From Rhodoplanes serenus (GTDB lineage Bacteria; Pseudomonadota; Alphaproteobacteria; Rhizobiales; Xanthobacteraceae), in assembly GCA_945893145.1 (NCBI GenBank), contig CAMDDZ010000013.1, positions 21,727 through 85,726 on the forward strand: DNA of 64,000 nt, in the 5' to 3' direction. The translations under genes were made by a program, and so were the position numbers. The notes under the pieces are model-generated. The model did not search any database. It was not told the DNA's origin and saw only the letters and a list, made by a program, of their open reading frames with translations. Numbering within the stretch: the stretch's first letter is position 1; each line of letters starts with the position of its first letter. Shown here piece by piece: positions 26,255 through 35,482 of this stretch.

Positions 26255-27385
26255 TCACGCCGGCAAGCGTAGTCCCGCTCGCTCCAGTCGCGGCAGAACT
26301 TCTGCCGCGAGATAGGGTAGTTCGTCGGCGAAATTCACCAGCGACACCGCGATCCCGGTGAGCCCCGCGCGGCTCAACTCGATCAACATTCCGGCAACGC
26401 GATCCGGATCGCCGATGATCGGCAATCCGCTGTTGCCGTGGGCGAACTCGTGACGCCGGAGCCGGAACTCGTCCGGCGATACGGTTTGCGGCGTGATGTT
26501 GCGGAGCGCCAGCAGCTGATCGACCGCGGACCAATCGGCCTCTTCCACCACGCAATGATGGTGGTAGTCCTCGGCCTCCCGGGTGCTCGGCCGGCACACG
26601 ATGACGCCGACGGTGAACACGCTGACGTCGCGGTCTTGTGCGGCCGCTTCGGCTTTCACAGCGGCGACCCGCTGCGCTGTCTCGGCAACAGAGTTGCGCG
26701 AGGCTTGCATGAAGAAGGCACCGCAGTTCTTCACCGCGAAGGCGCGGCCGGTGGGCGACGCGCCGGCATTCATGATCACCGGCTGGGTGCCGCCATAAGG
26801 CTTCGGCTTCGCGCGCACGCTCTTCAACTTGATGAAGCGCCCGTCGAAATCAAATGTGTTTTGTTCGGTCCACATCCGCTTGATGGCGTCGATCCATTCC
26901 TGCGCATAGTCGTAGCGCGTGGCGTGCTCGCGCTGCTCGACACCGAACATCTCGAACTCGTCCTCGTTCCAACCGACCACGATGTTCAGCCCGAACCGCC
27001 CTGCCCCGATGTGATCGGCGGTCACCATCTTCTTCGCCGCGATCACCGGATGAAACAGCGGCGCATGCACGGTGCCGAACACGGTGAGACGTTTGGTCGC
27101 TGCCAGCAACCCGCAGGCCCAGGTGATCGTCTCCAGCGTGGCGCCCTGATAGTCGGTCTCGCCGCCGTAACCCTTCCAGCGGCCGATCGGCAACATGAAG
27201 TCGATGCCCGCCGCATCCGCCATTCGCGCCAATTTCAGATTGTCGGCCCAGGTGCCGGACCAGCGCTCCGGCACTTTGGTGACATTGCGGCCCGACGAAC
27301 AATTGGCGCCGAACAATCCGAGCTTCAGCGTGTTGCCGCCATCGAGCAACCGGCCGCCGCGCGAGGATACGTTTGCAATCGGCAC
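26255..27385 (-). CDS. LLM-class flavin-dependent monooxygenase (RutA/SfnG-like)
   Basis: The 376-residue protein is a luciferase-like FMN monooxygenase. Visible blocks are ARMADAAGIDFMLPIGRWKG, the tunnel region ETITWACGLLA, and GRFGLNIVVGWNEDEFEMFG, which are close to those of pyrimidine monooxygenase RutA and dimethylsulfone monooxygenase SfnG. The start is GTG with GAGGGA upstream. A separate flavin reductase would be required, and none is next to it. It is convergent with the aldo/keto reductase gene. Confidence 0.85.
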   Translation of the reverse strand: MPIANVSSRGGRLLDGGNTLKLGLFGANCSSGRNVTKVPERWSGTWADNLKLARMADAAGIDFMLPIGRWKGYGGETDYQGATLETITWACGLLAATKRLTVFGTVHAPLFHPVIAAKKMVTADHIGAGRFGLNIVVGWNEDEFEMFGVEQREHATRYDYAQEWIDAIKRMWTEQNTFDFDGRFIKLKSVRAKPKPYGGTQPVIMNAGASPTGRAFAVKNCGAFFMQASRNSVAETAQRVAAVKAEAAAQDRDVSVFTVGVIVCRPSTREAEDYHHHCVVEEADWSAVDQLLALRNITPQTVSPDEFRLRRHEFAHGNSGLPIIGDPDRVAGMLIELSRAGLTGIAVSLVNFADELPYLAAEVLPRLERAGLRLPA

Positions 27386-27497
27386 AATTATCCCTCAGGC
27401 TTGGCGATGGCAGGTTGACCCAATCGCCGGGTGGCCGCCCAGCTCGCGCCGCCGATACTAAGACGCGACACACCAAGACCTGAAGGGAGATCTTCCG

Positions 27498-28466
27498 ATG
27501 ATGACGATGATCCTGCGTGCGGTTGCGTTGGGCGCGGCGCTGTTGGTGTCCGGCGCAGCCTTCGCCGAAACCTATCCGTCGAAGCCCGTGAAAATCATCG
27601 TCCCGTTCCCGGCCGGCGGCGTCACCGACATCGCGGGCCGCCTGATTGCGCAGAAGCTCTCCGAGAAGCTCGGCCACCAGTTCTACATCGAGAATGTCGC
27701 GGGCGCCGGCGGCAACCTCGGCATGGCGCAGGTCGCGCGCTCGCCGGGCGACGGCTACACCATCCTGCTGTCGTCATCGAGCGTCACGGTCAATCCGAGC
27801 CTCTATCAGAAGCTGCCGTTCGACGTGGAGAAGGACCTGATCCCGGTCACCAAGGCCGGCGGTTCGCCGAACTCCTGGCTGGTCAATCCGAACTTCCCGG
27901 CGAAGACCATGAAGGAGTTGATCGATCTCTTCAAACGCGAGCCCGGCAAGTATAGCGTCGGCTCACCCGGCGCCGGCACCACGCCGTCGCTCTCCATCGA
28001 GCAACTCAAGTTCGACCTCAAGCTCGATTTCGTCACCGTGCCGTTCGCCGGCGGCGGGCCGATGACGCAATCGCTGCTCGGCGGCCACGTGCCGATCAAC
28101 TGCGGCGCGGTCGGCAACGCAGTCGCCCTGATCAAGGAAGGCAAGATCCGCGCGCTCGCCATCACCGACAAGAAGCGGCTGGCGACGCTGCCTGACGTTC
28201 CGACCCTCGACGAGATGGGCATCAAGGATCAGGAGGCCGAGACCATCACGGGCGTGTTCGTGCCGGCCGGCACGCCGAAGGAGATCGTCGATCTGCTGCA
28301 GCGGGAAATCGCCGCGATCGTGAAGTCGCCCGACATCAGCGCGCGGTTGCTCGAGCTTGGCGTCGTGCCCGAGGGCAGCTCGCCGGCCGAGTTCACGGCT
28401 TACGTGAAGGCCGACATCGCCAAGTGGCGTCGCGTGATCGAGACCGCGAAGATTCCGAGGATTTGA
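27498..28466 (+). CDS. Bug/TctC-family periplasmic receptor
   Basis: The 322-residue receptor has a signal peptide ending near AAFAE and starts the mature part YPSKPVKIIVPFPAGGVTDIAGR. VAGAGGNLGMAQVARS and GGGPMTQSLLGGHVP mark the ligand loops. GGGAGA lies 8 bp before the ATG. Downstream, past a repeat, is a D-tartrate-dehydratase-like gene, so a hydroxy-dicarboxylate ligand is a reasonable guess. No membrane partners nearby. Confidence 0.88.
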   Translation: MMTMILRAVALGAALLVSGAAFAETYPSKPVKIIVPFPAGGVTDIAGRLIAQKLSEKLGHQFYIENVAGAGGNLGMAQVARSPGDGYTILLSSSSVTVNPSLYQKLPFDVEKDLIPVTKAGGSPNSWLVNPNFPAKTMKELIDLFKREPGKYSVGSPGAGTTPSLSIEQLKFDLKLDFVTVPFAGGGPMTQSLLGGHVPINCGAVGNAVALIKEGKIRALAITDKKRLATLPDVPTLDEMGIKDQEAETITGVFVPAGTPKEIVDLLQREIAAIVKSPDISARLLELGVVPEGSSPAEFTAYVKADIAKWRRVIETAKIPRI

Positions 28467-28500
28467 TTTCGATCTTTGCCACGGTACAACCCTAGCCCGG

Positions 28501-28597
28501 CCTCATGGTGAGGAGCGCAGCGGAGCTGCGCGTCTCGAACCATGGGGCCGCCCCCATCCTTCGAGACGGGCGCTGCGCGCCCTCCTCAGGATGAGGG
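28501..28597. repeat. Two-unit palindrome (CATnnTGAGGAGC family), copy 2
   Basis: The left unit carries GG (CAT-GG-TGAGGAGC with GTCTCGAA-CC-ATG). The right unit on the minus strand carries CC (CAT-CC-TGAGGAGG with CGTCTCGAA-GG-ATG). It ends just before the ribosome site (GGAG) of the downstream enolase gene, so it occupies the whole gap between two co-oriented genes and could attenuate transcription. Confidence 0.8.
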
Positions 28598-28609
28598 CGG
28601 AGCAAAAGA

Positions 28610-29779
28610 ATGCGCATCACCGACATCCGCGAAACCGCGATCCCGCTGAAGTCCGATCTGAAAAATTCCAGCATCGACTTCTCCGAAATGACCACGTCGG
28701 TGGTGGCGGTCATCACCGACGTGATCCGCGATGGCAGGCCGGTCGCGGGCTTTGCCTTCAACTCCACGGGACGCTACGCCTGCGGCGCGCAGATGCGTGC
28801 CCGCTTCATCCCGCGCATCCTCGAAGCCGATCCGAAATCGCTGCTCAACGCCGCCGGCGACAATCTCGACCCGGAGAAAATCCTGGCTGTGATGATGCGC
28901 AACGAGAAATCCGGCGGGCATAGCGAAAGGTCCGTCGGCATCGGCACCATCGAGGTCGCGGTGTGGGATGCCATCGCCAAGATCGAAGGCAAGCCGCTGC
29001 ATCGCGTGCTGGCCGAGCGCTACAACGGCGGTAAAGTGCAGGATAAAGTGTTCTGCTACGTCGGCGGCGGCTGGTACGCGCCAGGCAAGACCACGAAGGA
29101 CTTGCAGGACGAGATGCGCCGCCATCTCGATGCCGGCTACACGATGGTGAAGATGAAAATCGGCGGCGCGCCGCTGAAAGAGGACATGAGCCGCATCGAG
29201 GCGGTGAAGTCGGTGGTCGGCAACCGCGGCGAGCTTGCGGTCGACGCCAATTCCAAGTTCGAGCGCGATGAAGCGATCGCCTACGCCAAGGCGATGTCGC
29301 CCTATGGGCTGCGCTGGTATGAAGAGCCTTGCGATCCGCTCGACTTCGCCACGCTGAGAGACATTTCCGAAGCCTATGACGGCGCGATCTCGACCGGCGA
29401 GAACCTGTTCTCCACCCAGGACGTGGAAAATCTGGTGCGGTTCGGCGGGCTAAAGGCCGAGCGCCGCGATGTGATCCAGGTCGATCCGCCGCAAGCCTAC
29501 GGCATCGTGCAATATTCCCGCACGCTCGACATGCTGAAGCGCCACAATTGGCCGCGTGCCGGACTGTTCCCGCACGGCGGCAACCAAATGTCGCTGCATA
29601 TCGCCGGCGGCTTCGGGCTCGGCGGCGCCGAATCTTATCCCGGCGTGTTCGGCGCGTTCGCGGGCTTTGCCGACGACGCCAAGCTGGAAAACGGCTACCT
29701 CAAGCTGCCCGACCGCCCCGGCATCGGCTTCGAGGGCCAAGCGGCGCTCTACCGCATCATGCGCGACTTGGCTGCGTGA
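28610..29779 (+). CDS. D-tartrate dehydratase-like enolase-superfamily enzyme
   Basis: The 389-residue enzyme closely resembles, from memory, D-tartrate dehydratase of Bradyrhizobium (TarD). Residues seen at expected places are K181-x-K183 (VKMKIGG), Asp212 (AVDAN), Glu in WYEEPCDPLD, Glu in STGENLFS and His322 (FPHGGNQMS). These act in Mg-dependent alpha-proton abstraction and water loss from a hydroxy acid. A Bug receptor precedes it across a repeat. D-tartrate is the likely substrate but a related acid-sugar is possible. Confidence 0.82.
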   Translation: MRITDIRETAIPLKSDLKNSSIDFSEMTTSVVAVITDVIRDGRPVAGFAFNSTGRYACGAQMRARFIPRILEADPKSLLNAAGDNLDPEKILAVMMRNEKSGGHSERSVGIGTIEVAVWDAIAKIEGKPLHRVLAERYNGGKVQDKVFCYVGGGWYAPGKTTKDLQDEMRRHLDAGYTMVKMKIGGAPLKEDMSRIEAVKSVVGNRGELAVDANSKFERDEAIAYAKAMSPYGLRWYEEPCDPLDFATLRDISEAYDGAISTGENLFSTQDVENLVRFGGLKAERRDVIQVDPPQAYGIVQYSRTLDMLKRHNWPRAGLFPHGGNQMSLHIAGGFGLGGAESYPGVFGAFAGFADDAKLENGYLKLPDRPGIGFEGQAALYRIMRDLAA

Positions 29780-29890
29780 CTTGGCCGCGTAACTGGCCGC
29801 GTAGCGTCTCGCACGGAAGCTTGCCATACTTGGCTCTGGGAACTTGCACATGAGCCGGCAGCCAAGCCGGCCGCTCCAGGGGAGAGCACC

Positions 29891-30898
29891 ATGAGACGCG
29901 GTTTCGGCCTGCTGGCCGCCTTCGCCTGTGCGCTGGCGCTCACGGCCGCGAGCGACGCGGCCCGCGCGCAGACCAAAGTCCGTCTCGCGGTCGGCGGTCA
30001 GGTCGCGCTCTATTATCTGCCGCTCACCGTCACCGAGCGGCTCGGCCTGTTCAAGCAGGAAGGCCTCGACGTCGAGATTTCCGACTTCGCCGGCGGCGCC
30101 AAGGCGCTGCAGGCGCTGGTCGGCGGCAGCGCCGACGTGGTGGCCGGTGCGTTCGACCACACCATCCAGATGCAGGCCAAGAACCAACCGCTGGTCGCGG
30201 TGGTGCAACTCGGCCGCTTTCCCGGCTTCGTGCTGGCGCTGCGCGCCGACAAGGCCGCGAACTACCGCGGCCCGGCCGATCTCAAGGGCATGAAGATCGG
30301 CATCACGGCGCCAGGCTCCAGCACGCATTTCATGGTGCAGCACATCATGGTGGCGGCCGGGCTGAAGGCCGACGACGCCGCGTTCATCGGTGTCGGCGCG
30401 GGAGCCAGCGCCGTCGCCGCCATCAAGCGCGGCGAGATCGACGCCCTGGTCAGCGTCGATCCGGTGATCAACCTGCTGCTGGCTGACAACTCGATCAAGA
30501 TCGTCGCTGACACCCGCACCATGGAGGGCACCAAGCAGGTCTACGGCGGCCCCTATCCGGCCGCGGTGCTCTACCTCACGCCGGCTTACGCCGAGGCCAA
30601 TCCGCAAACCGTGCAGTCGCTGGTCAACGCCTTGGTCAAAGGACTGAAGTGGATCGCCAGCCACCCAGCCGAGGAGATCGCCAAGGTGATGCCGGTGGAG
30701 CACGCGATCGGCAACATGGATAACTTCGTGCGCTCGATCCGCTCCAGCATTCCGATGTATTCGCCCGATGGCCGCTTCAGCCGCGAGGGCGCCGAAACGG
30801 CCTACAACGTGCTGCGCGAATTCGATCAGAACGTGCGCCAGGCGAAGATCGACGTCAGCAAGAGCTACACCGACGCCTACGTGGCCAAGGCGAAATAA
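29891..30898 (+). CDS. NMT1/SsuA-family ABC substrate-binding protein
   Basis: The 335-residue receptor has a signal peptide ending near AARAQ. The mature chain reads [30 protein letters not shown] with [17 protein letters not shown] and [16 protein letters not shown] as binding-loop motifs. It heads a complete importer operon: receptor, ATPase, two permeases, with 19-bp spacing to the ATPase gene. Ligand is unknown; the family binds sulfonates, nitrate, taurine and aromatic acids. Confidence 0.9.
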   Translation: MRRGFGLLAAFACALALTAASDAARAQTKVRLAVGGQVALYYLPLTVTERLGLFKQEGLDVEISDFAGGAKALQALVGGSADVVAGAFDHTIQMQAKNQPLVAVVQLGRFPGFVLALRADKAANYRGPADLKGMKIGITAPGSSTHFMVQHIMVAAGLKADDAAFIGVGAGASAVAAIKRGEIDALVSVDPVINLLLADNSIKIVADTRTMEGTKQVYGGPYPAAVLYLTPAYAEANPQTVQSLVNALVKGLKWIASHPAEEIAKVMPVEHAIGNMDNFVRSIRSSIPMYSPDGRFSREGAETAYNVLREFDQNVRQAKIDVSKSYTDAYVAKAK

Positions 30899-30917
30899 TC
30901 TCAAGGAAAGTGTTCGC

Positions 30918-31712
30918 GTGAGTAACGGCCAGCCGCAAATCGTCATCGACAAGGTCAGTCATATGTACCGGCCGCCGCGCGGCAAGCCGGTGCTGGCGCT
31001 CGACGACGTGTCGCTGCAAGTCGGAACCCGCGAATTCCTGGCGCTGCTCGGCCCCTCGGGTTGCGGAAAATCGACGCTGCTCTATCTGCTGGGCGGCTTC
31101 CTGCCGATCGAGAAGGGCGCGATTACGGTCGACAGCAAGCCGGTTGCCGCGCCAGGGCCCGACCGCGGCATCGTGTTCCAGCACTTCGCGCTGTTCCCCT
31201 GGAAGACCGTGCGCGACAACATCCTCTACGGCCTCGAGCGGCAGAGCATGCCGAAGGACGAGCGTCTGGCGCGCGCGCAGTCCTTTATCGACCTCGTCGG
31301 CCTGTCCGGTTTCGAGGACAGCTTCCCGTCGCAGCTCTCCGGCGGCATGAAGCAGCGCACCGCGCTGGCGCGCACGCTCGCCTTCGACCCGAAGATCCTC
31401 TTGATGGATGAGCCGTTCGGCGCGCTCGACGCGCAAACCCGGCACCTGATGCAGGGCGAACTCCTCAACATCTGGCAGCGCACGCCGAAGACCGTGATCT
31501 TTGTCACCCATGACGTGCAGGAGGCGGTCTATCTCGCCGATCGCGTGGCGGTGATGACGGCGCGGCCCGGCCGCATCAAGACCATCGTCGACACCAAGTT
31601 CGACAAGAACGACCCCGGCATCTTCAAGACCAAGGTGTTCGTCGACAAGGTCGACGAGCTGTGGGGCCTGGTGCGCGACGAGGCCATCAAGGCGGAGCGG
31701 CGGAAGGTATGA
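30918..31712 (+). CDS. ABC transporter ATPase (SsuB/TauB type)
   Basis: The 264-residue subunit has Walker [11 protein letters not shown]-loop QHFALFPW, signature LSGGMKQR, Walker [13 protein letters not shown], and FVTHDVQEA. It begins at a GTG with AAGGAAAG upstream, a start that fits family N-termini; the longer frame overlaps the receptor gene. A composite repeat lies between it and the permease genes, without a break in operon order. Confidence 0.9.
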   Translation: MSNGQPQIVIDKVSHMYRPPRGKPVLALDDVSLQVGTREFLALLGPSGCGKSTLLYLLGGFLPIEKGAITVDSKPVAAPGPDRGIVFQHFALFPWKTVRDNILYGLERQSMPKDERLARAQSFIDLVGLSGFEDSFPSQLSGGMKQRTALARTLAFDPKILLMDEPFGALDAQTRHLMQGELLNIWQRTPKTVIFVTHDVQEAVYLADRVAVMTARPGRIKTIVDTKFDKNDPGIFKTKVFVDKVDELWGLVRDEAIKAERRKV

Positions 31713-31738
31713 TGCGGCCGCAAGCATGCACTTTCTTT

Positions 31739-31990
31739 ACCTCTCCCCGCTTGCGGGGAGAGGTCGCGCGCCGGAGCCCGCAGGGCGAAGGCGTGCGGGT
31801 GAGGGGGCGCTTCAACAGCGTGAGCCTGCGGAAGCGCCCCCTCACCCGGCTCGCAGCTTTGCTGCTCGCCACCCTCTCCAAGCTCGCGCTGGCGAGCGAA
31901 GCGAGCGGCCAGCGCGAGCACGTTATCGTGGCCGCGCTGGCTCCTCGTTTCGCTTCGCTCCACTCGGCAGCGCGGCAAGCGGGGAGAGGG
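31739..31990. repeat. Composite palindrome, CTCTCCCC/GGGGAGAG family, copy B
   Basis: The element opens with ACCTCTCCCCGC-TT-GCGGGGAGAGGT and ends GGGGAGAGGG. Its last 109 bp (31882-31990) recur in opposite orientation at 53506-53614 with only two differences by my reading. It fills the 295-bp gap between the ATPase and permease genes of one operon, so it is probably transcribed. A 12-bp stem (GGGGGCGCTTCA region) also lies inside. Confidence 0.78.
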
Positions 31991-32007
31991 AGAAGAAGCG
32001 CCGCGCC

Positions 32008-32760
32008 ATGAAATCCGCCCTGCTCCGCTATCTGCCGCTGCTGTTGCTCGCGATCGCCTGGGAGCTGGTGTCGCGGCTCGGCCTGGTTTCATCCTCGGCG
32101 TTACCGCCGCTGAGCGACGTGCTCAAAAGCTGGTACGAGCTCCTGCTCGACGGCGATCTCACCGGCAACGGCTTCGCCTCGCTCTATCGCGGCGGCATGG
32201 GACTGCTGCTGGCCGTCGTCGTCGGCGCGGCGCTCGGCATCGCCATGGCGTGGTGGAAGCCGGCCAACGTGTTGTTCGCGCCGATCGTCGAGATTTTCTA
32301 TCCGCTGCCGAAGTCTGCGCTGATCCCCGTCACCGTGATCTGGCTCGGCTTCGGCAACGGCTCGAAAATCCTGCTGATCTTTCTCGGCTGCATGATCCCA
32401 GTCACGATCGGCGCATTTAATGGAGCGCGCTCCAGCGAGCAGACGCTGGTGTGGTCGGCGCGCAGCATGGGCGCGAGCCGCTTGCGCATGCTGTGGGACG
32501 TGGTGCTGCCGAGCGCCATGCCGGAATTGCTCAACGGCATCCGCACCGCGCTGGCGCTGTCGTTCATCCTGCTGGTCAGCTCCGAGCTGATCGTGGCGCG
32601 CGAAGGGCTCGGCTATCTGATCGGCTTCCTCGGCGCCAACGGCTCCTATGACGCGATGTACGCCGTGGTGCTGACAGTCGCCTTCCTGGGCTTCGCCGCC
32701 GACCGCGGCTATCAGATGTTCATGAATTGGATGCTGCAATGGCGCGAACAGACGCAGTAG
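32008..32760 (+). CDS. ABC transporter permease (SsuC/TauC type)
   Basis: The 250-residue protein has about six membrane helices and the EAA loop ARSMGASRLRMLWDVVLPS. The ATG at 32008 follows the repeat by 17 bp; a longer frame runs through the repeat and is unlikely. The next permease starts 22 bp before its stop, which points to translational coupling. Confidence 0.9.
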   Translation: MKSALLRYLPLLLLAIAWELVSRLGLVSSSALPPLSDVLKSWYELLLDGDLTGNGFASLYRGGMGLLLAVVVGAALGIAMAWWKPANVLFAPIVEIFYPLPKSALIPVTVIWLGFGNGSKILLIFLGCMIPVTIGAFNGARSSEQTLVWSARSMGASRLRMLWDVVLPSAMPELLNGIRTALALSFILLVSSELIVAREGLGYLIGFLGANGSYDAMYAVVLTVAFLGFAADRGYQMFMNWMLQWREQTQ

Positions 32761-33581
32761 CAGAGCAAGAAACGCTGGCGCTGGAGGCACCCGGGCGTTC
32801 GCTCGTCCGGCGCATCCTGTGGGGCGCCGCGCATCTGATCTCGATCGCCGCGCTGGTGATTGCCTGGGAGGGCTTGGCGCGCAGCGGCACGTTCACGCCG
32901 TTCGTGCTGCCGTCACTCAGCTCGGTGATCGAGCGCATCTGGAGCGACGCGCAATCGGGTGAGCTTGCCATCAACACCGGCCTCACGGTCTATCGCGCCC
33001 TGGTCGGCTTTCTGATCAGCGCCGTGTTCGGCATCCTGATCGGGCTCGCGATGTCGCGAAACGTGGTCGCCAACTGGTTCTTCGATCCGGTCGTGTCGGT
33101 CGGCTTCCCGATGCCGAAGATCGCGTTCCTGCCGGTCGTGATCCTGTGGCTCGGCGTCTATGACGTCTCGAAGATCACCATGATCGTGGTCGACGCGATC
33201 TTTCCGGTGATCGCCGCGACGGTGATCGCCATCAAGGGCGTCGAGCGCGAGCTGATCTGGTCGGCGCGCAACATGGGCGCGAGCGACCGCGAGCTGATGT
33301 GGCAGATCGTGCTGCCGGCCGCGATGCCGCAAATCCTCACCGGATTGCAGGTGGCGCTGCCGCTGTCGATGATCGTCGCCGTTGTGGCCGAAATGCTGAT
33401 GGGCGGCTACGGCCTCGGCGGCGCCATGATGACGGCGTCGCGCTTTGCCGACTCGCGCGGCGTATTCGCCGGCATCGTCGAGATCGCGATCGTCGGCTAC
33501 GTCCTGGTCAAGGGTATGTCGCTGCTGCGGCGGCGTCTGCTGATTTGGCACCAGGAGGCGAACGAGCCGACGACGGCGTAA
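32739..33581 (+). CDS. ABC transporter permease (SsuC/TauC type)
   Basis: The 280-residue permease overlaps the previous permease by 22 bp and completes the channel of the importer. It has an N-terminal acidic tail, about six helices and the EAA loop ARNMGASDRELMWQIVLPA. ATG 32739 was preferred to a TTG 12 bp upstream. The base composition falls sharply just after its stop, where the TcmP cassette begins on the other strand. Confidence 0.88.
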   Translation: MARTDAVAEQETLALEAPGRSLVRRILWGAAHLISIAALVIAWEGLARSGTFTPFVLPSLSSVIERIWSDAQSGELAINTGLTVYRALVGFLISAVFGILIGLAMSRNVVANWFFDPVVSVGFPMPKIAFLPVVILWLGVYDVSKITMIVVDAIFPVIAATVIAIKGVERELIWSARNMGASDRELMWQIVLPAAMPQILTGLQVALPLSMIVAVVAEMLMGGYGLGGAMMTASRFADSRGVFAGIVEIAIVGYVLVKGMSLLRRRLLIWHQEANEPTTA

Positions 33582-33649
33582 AATCAGCTTTGCCGTTCAA
33601 TTATTCATCCACGTGTAGCGTGGCAGCCGCGAAGGATTCAACGGCACGG

Positions 33650-34480
33650 CTAAAAATCGAACTGCGGTGCTTTTGCCGCAGAGCTAATTTTAGTCCAGAG
33701 ATCATGAGCCAGCTCATGCTTGCCGAGGAAGATCAACCAATAGAGCCGTTGGTTGTTCGTCCCTGTGATTAACTCGCAGTGTTCGGCTCTCGGCAACCCT
33801 AGTGCCATGACATTGTCAGACCAATATTGAAGGATCGCGGCACGAAGCGAACCTTGGTTCATCTCCGTTCCAATGCGATCTCTCCATCCAGGAGCGAATC
33901 GATCAAACTCGTTATGCGCAGCCGATGTATATCGATCTGCATTGCGTTGAAGATCCGAGAGACTGACATGGACGATAATGTCAATTCTCTTGAGTTTGGC
34001 CAAACTCTGAAACAGATCAAACGACAACGTTCCGAGATTGTGTGGATCGAGGAATGCAAAATGCAATCCGGATGAATTTAGATTCTGCACGATCTTAGGC
34101 AATGCAGAGCTCGCGGGGCCGGGAGTCGCATGGACCGGCGCTCCTAACGCAGTCAGACGCTTTTCTGCCGACGACAAAAGGTCGGGGTCGGCGTCCGAAA
34201 TGTGCATGGCGGTAAACGGCGCAAGCGAACCCTTAGCCTTACTGAATGCCGCGACCGGACTTCCATCAATTAGTTTTCCTGTTGTGCGAATTTTTGACCG
34301 GCCGGGACCGCAGAACACGTCAATATATGCTGCTTCCGAACCGAGATAGCGACGACGTGCCGCGCTCGATGCCTGAATGTAGTCCGTGACGATTTTCAGC
34401 TTGGTGGGCGCCCAAGGGCCGACGTGTTCAACCCAAAGCCCCTGTTCATCAAGCGAATAGTGGTCGCCTTGTTGAGCCAT
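33650..34480 (-). CDS. Three-Cys-motif partner protein TcmP
   Basis: The 276-residue protein matches the TcmP family, known mainly as the partner of DUF5131/Gp37-Gp68 three-Cys proteins. The N-terminus reads QGLWVEHVGPWAPTKLKIV. YIDVFCGPGRSKIR resembles a methyltransferase motif I (DxFxGPG) and FAFLDPHNLGTLSF a motif IV-like LDP segment, so a SAM-binding Rossmann fold is plausible. It overlaps the partner gene by 32 bp. The region is visibly richer in A/T than its neighbours, which suggests recent acquisition. No function is established to my knowledge. Confidence 0.82.
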   Translation of the reverse strand: MAQQGDHYSLDEQGLWVEHVGPWAPTKLKIVTDYIQASSAARRRYLGSEAAYIDVFCGPGRSKIRTTGKLIDGSPVAAFSKAKGSLAPFTAMHISDADPDLLSSAEKRLTALGAPVHATPGPASSALPKIVQNLNSSGLHFAFLDPHNLGTLSFDLFQSLAKLKRIDIIVHVSLSDLQRNADRYTSAAHNEFDRFAPGWRDRIGTEMNQGSLRAAILQYWSDNVMALGLPRAEHCELITGTNNQRLYWLIFLGKHELAHDLWTKISSAAKAPQFDF

Positions 34481-35369
34481 TGTCGGCGCGTCTTTCCTTC
34501 GCAGAGACAGCAACTCTCACCTTATTGTTTTCGACAGGGAACTCCCGCCAGAGCCGACCATCCAACTCTCCCCCGCCCTTACCGTTTTCAGGTGGATCAA
34601 GTTGCATAGCCTGCTTGACCGAATAGGAAGCTTCAAAGACGTAGGGATTGTTTTGATAGGTGCCCCATTGTTTTAGAAACGGGGCAATCCCCAGCCTCTG
34701 GCATTCAGCGATTGCGTCTCTCGCCCACTGTGGATCGGTATGACGGATGAGGTCAGAACGCACGCCGCTCTCGCCCCCGATGATGAGCCAATCCGGAAAC
34801 GCTCCATCAATATCCAATTTTTCGAGAGGTCCCATCGCCGGTTCGTAACTCACAAAGTGAACAGCGGAAGGCACCTTTAGAAGATGCGTGACACGTTGTT
34901 TGTAAGCGAGTGCATCTTCCGCGGTCGTCCCCAACCAGACATTCGGATATCCGTCGCCCCAGTCACGCGGCAACATTTTCCGTAAGTTTTGCGGACGCTT
35001 CGTGAGGAGTTGCCAATTCAACTGATGGCACCTGCGGATGAGATCGAATAAATTAGAGCGCCATGATGGATCGACCTGATTGTCGAACACGTCGGCGAGC
35101 GAGGCACAAAATACGCGCTGTCGTCGTCCGTGCTCCGCTTGAAATAGTTCAGCTCTTTCGTTCCATGCGATTGGGTTGCGCCAATAGGCCTCAGTTGTCC
35201 TACGCCGCGGGTGATCGCCCCACTCAACTTGGCCGCTCCGCTTCGCCCATTTTTCCGCATAGCAAAAGTCGCAGGCTGACGGTGCTCCTCGTGCTCTAGC
35301 GATCTTTGTGCAACCGACCCACGGGTTGAACGTGGAGTCCGTCCATTCGATTTTCGACCGAGCGCCCAT
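34449..35369 (-). CDS. DUF5131 (phage Gp37/Gp68-like) three-Cys-motif protein
   Basis: The 306-residue product has Cys20, Cys33 and Cys36 in NPWVGCTKIARARGAPSACDFCYAEKWAKR, a cluster-binding motif reminiscent of radical SAM proteins though with spacing C-x12-C-x2-C. Other family blocks are RVFCASLADVFD, NWQLLTKRPQNL, NVWLGTTAED and WLIIGGESG. It starts at ATG 35369 and its end overlaps TcmP, so the two form a unit. Homologues occur in phages and mobile regions. Activity unknown; an iron-sulfur enzyme working with TcmP is inference. Confidence 0.85.
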   Translation of the reverse strand: MGARSKIEWTDSTFNPWVGCTKIARARGAPSACDFCYAEKWAKRSGQVEWGDHPRRRTTEAYWRNPIAWNERAELFQAEHGRRQRVFCASLADVFDNQVDPSWRSNLFDLIRRCHQLNWQLLTKRPQNLRKMLPRDWGDGYPNVWLGTTAEDALAYKQRVTHLLKVPSAVHFVSYEPAMGPLEKLDIDGAFPDWLIIGGESGVRSDLIRHTDPQWARDAIAECQRLGIAPFLKQWGTYQNNPYVFEASYSVKQAMQLDPPENGKGGGELDGRLWREFPVENNKVRVAVSAKERRADNGSTRRPLFA

Positions 35370-35482
35370 AAATACGTCTACTCCCGCGCGTTTTAACCCG
35401 ATTATTCCATACGCCAGTTAAAAGAACAAATCATGAACAAAAACAATATGCAAGAGCCGAGGAAAGTGCGACGCGCTGAAGC

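Noticed and set aside
33582..35482. Prophage remnant around the DUF5131 gene
   Set aside because: Apart from the phage-related family name there is no integrase, portal, capsid or att-site evidence; the region holds just the two-gene cassette.
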